A stretch of 64,000 nucleotides of DNA from Proteus cibi (GTDB taxonomy: Bacteria; Pseudomonadota; Gammaproteobacteria; Enterobacterales; Enterobacteriaceae): contig NZ_PENW01000031.1 of assembly GCF_003144405.1 (NCBI RefSeq), positions 124,001 to 188,000 of the forward strand. The letters are read 5' to 3'. The notes beneath the pieces were generated by a model. The model saw nothing but the letters and a program-made list of their open reading frames with translations, did not search any database and was not told the DNA's origin. Below, one piece after another: positions 63,203 through 64,000 of the stretch. The position numbers and the translations under genes are program-made. The number at the start of each line of letters is the position of its first letter. Positions within the stretch are counted from its first letter, which is position 1.

Positions 63203-64000
63203 TTAAGAGTGTTGCACCGCTTTATAATCTGTAAACCCGTGGGCAACAACATTCATCTCTGATTGAGTTTCTTTACTCCCCAGATCAGATAATTTACCAA
63301 AGGAGCCGCCTGCAAACGGTAACACTTGTGTTGATCCGTCCACTTTCACTATTTGATAAAACTGTGGCAGATTAAAATTAATAAAGCTTGAGCCGTATGT
63401 GAATCGATCATGGGATGAAGAGTAAAAACGGCTAACATCTTTCACTAACTCTTCTTTACTGCCTTCGCAATGAGAATAAATTTCAACACGATTTGCTTCA
63501 TCTAATATATAGATATTAAAGACATTATTATCCTCTGTGGTTTCAAAGAAGAATTGAATAATCCCTTCACAAGCAAAGCCATCAATCACTGCAGGTAAGT
63601 AGCGAGCATCTTTATCTAATTTAACTGGCAACCCATGAAGCTTGTTATATGAAATCGCACCATAAAACTCGATAGCATTTTCTAATTTTTGGACCGATAC
63701 ATTGAGGCGTTCAAAGAACAATCCCCACGTTTGTCCAGCAATGCGTAAAGCCTTAAAACGCCCTGGCTCTAAACGATTCGTTGATAATCGCAATTCAATA
63801 CATTCTGAGACTAACTGCTGGACACGAGTACGGATCAAACCACGCAAATGTTGGCTATAACAAAATACTTCAACGGAGGCAGGTGGAGCGGCATCTTGGT
63901 GCATTTTACCTAAAATCGTTTTTAACGACTCCAACATAGATTGCGTACCGCTGAAATGAAGGGTTCTCACCTCATTCCAAGAGTTACGGTATAACAAATC
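63203..64000 (-). CDS. cyaA: Class I adenylate cyclase CyaA (partial, 5' part outside)
   Basis: The C-terminal approximately 265 residues of the cAMP-synthesising adenylate cyclase; the frame is still open at the window's right edge, so most of the gene (about 850 residues in E. coli) lies outside. Conserved pieces include [30 protein letters not shown] and [13 protein letters not shown]. This is the regulatory region that responds to the glucose PTS rather than the catalytic core. The lptM-cyaY-cyaA arrangement matches E. coli. Confidence 0.95.
   Translation of the reverse strand, partial: DLLYRNSWNEVRTLHFSGTQSMLESLKTILGKMHQDAAPPASVEVFCYSQHLRGLIRTRVQQLVSECIELRLSTNRLEPGRFKALRIAGQTWGLFFERLNVSVQKLENAIEFYGAISYNKLHGLPVKLDKDARYLPAVIDGFACEGIIQFFFETTEDNNVFNIYILDEANRVEIYSHCEGSKEELVKDVSRFYSSSHDRFTYGSSFINFNLPQFYQIVKVDGSTQVLPFAGGSFGKLSDLGSKETQSEMNVVAHGFTDYKAVQHS

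Overview
The window is enterobacterial (Morganellaceae) chromosome, most likely Proteus, close to P. mirabilis. Nearly every long gene aligns from memory with an E. coli K-12 counterpart, the DNA is AT-rich (about 38-40% GC by eye), and the islands between conserved genes are richer still in A and T. The left part follows the E. coli order of the mpl-fbp / ppa / ytfP-tamBA-msrA-ytfLKJ-cysQ / ytfB-rpsF operon / rlmB-rnr-nsrR-purA / hflCKX-hfq-miaA-mutL-amiB-tsaE-queG / glycine tRNA / orn-rsgA-psd-mscM block. At about 50 kb it joins directly to a second ancestral block, yigL-pldB-recQ-pldA-yigI-rarD / uvrD-yigB-xerC-yigA-dapF-lptM / cyaY-cyaA, which lies far away in E. coli. The window opens inside mpl and ends inside cyaA.

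Accessory DNA is inserted in three places. (1) 2.7-5.6 kb, between ppa and ytfP: a low-GC three-gene cassette on the minus strand encodes an 89-residue protein, a tandem RmlC-like cupin protein and an MFS exporter. A stem-loop lies between the small gene and the cupin gene. I do not recognise this as a described system; the layout resembles small-peptide natural product loci. (2) 18.5-20.7 kb: a type VI secretion accessory island holds a 278-residue protein with a YafU-like hydrophobic C-terminal hairpin (candidate pore-forming effector), an overlapping three-helix membrane protein (candidate immunity protein) and a convergent hcp gene broken by a perfect 10-bp tandem duplication. (3) 20.9-23.8 kb: a zinc-starvation operon (L31 type B, L36 type B, zinT) sits behind a near-perfect Zur box, beside an unrecognised helical 563-residue gene.

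The rest is housekeeping: cell envelope (tamAB, amiB, psd, mscM, pldA/pldB), translation (rpsF-priB-rpsR-rplI, rlmB, miaA, tsaE, queG, rsgA, five tRNA-Gly genes), RNA decay and regulation (rnr, hfq, orn, nsrR), DNA repair and chromosome maintenance (mutL, uvrD with a LexA box, recQ, xerC), and metabolism (fbp, ppa, cysQ, gabD, purA, dapF, cyaY, cyaA). Between queG and the glycine tRNAs a gene-free 0.7 kb stretch holds three DnaA boxes in one orientation and a perfect IHF consensus between them. This is the position where E. coli carries datA, and I propose it as the datA locus of this organism. The five tRNA-Gly genes form an exact 112-bp tandem array. nnr (expected beside tsaE), yjeT (between hflC and purA) and corA (between rarD and uvrD) are missing from their usual E. 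coli positions.
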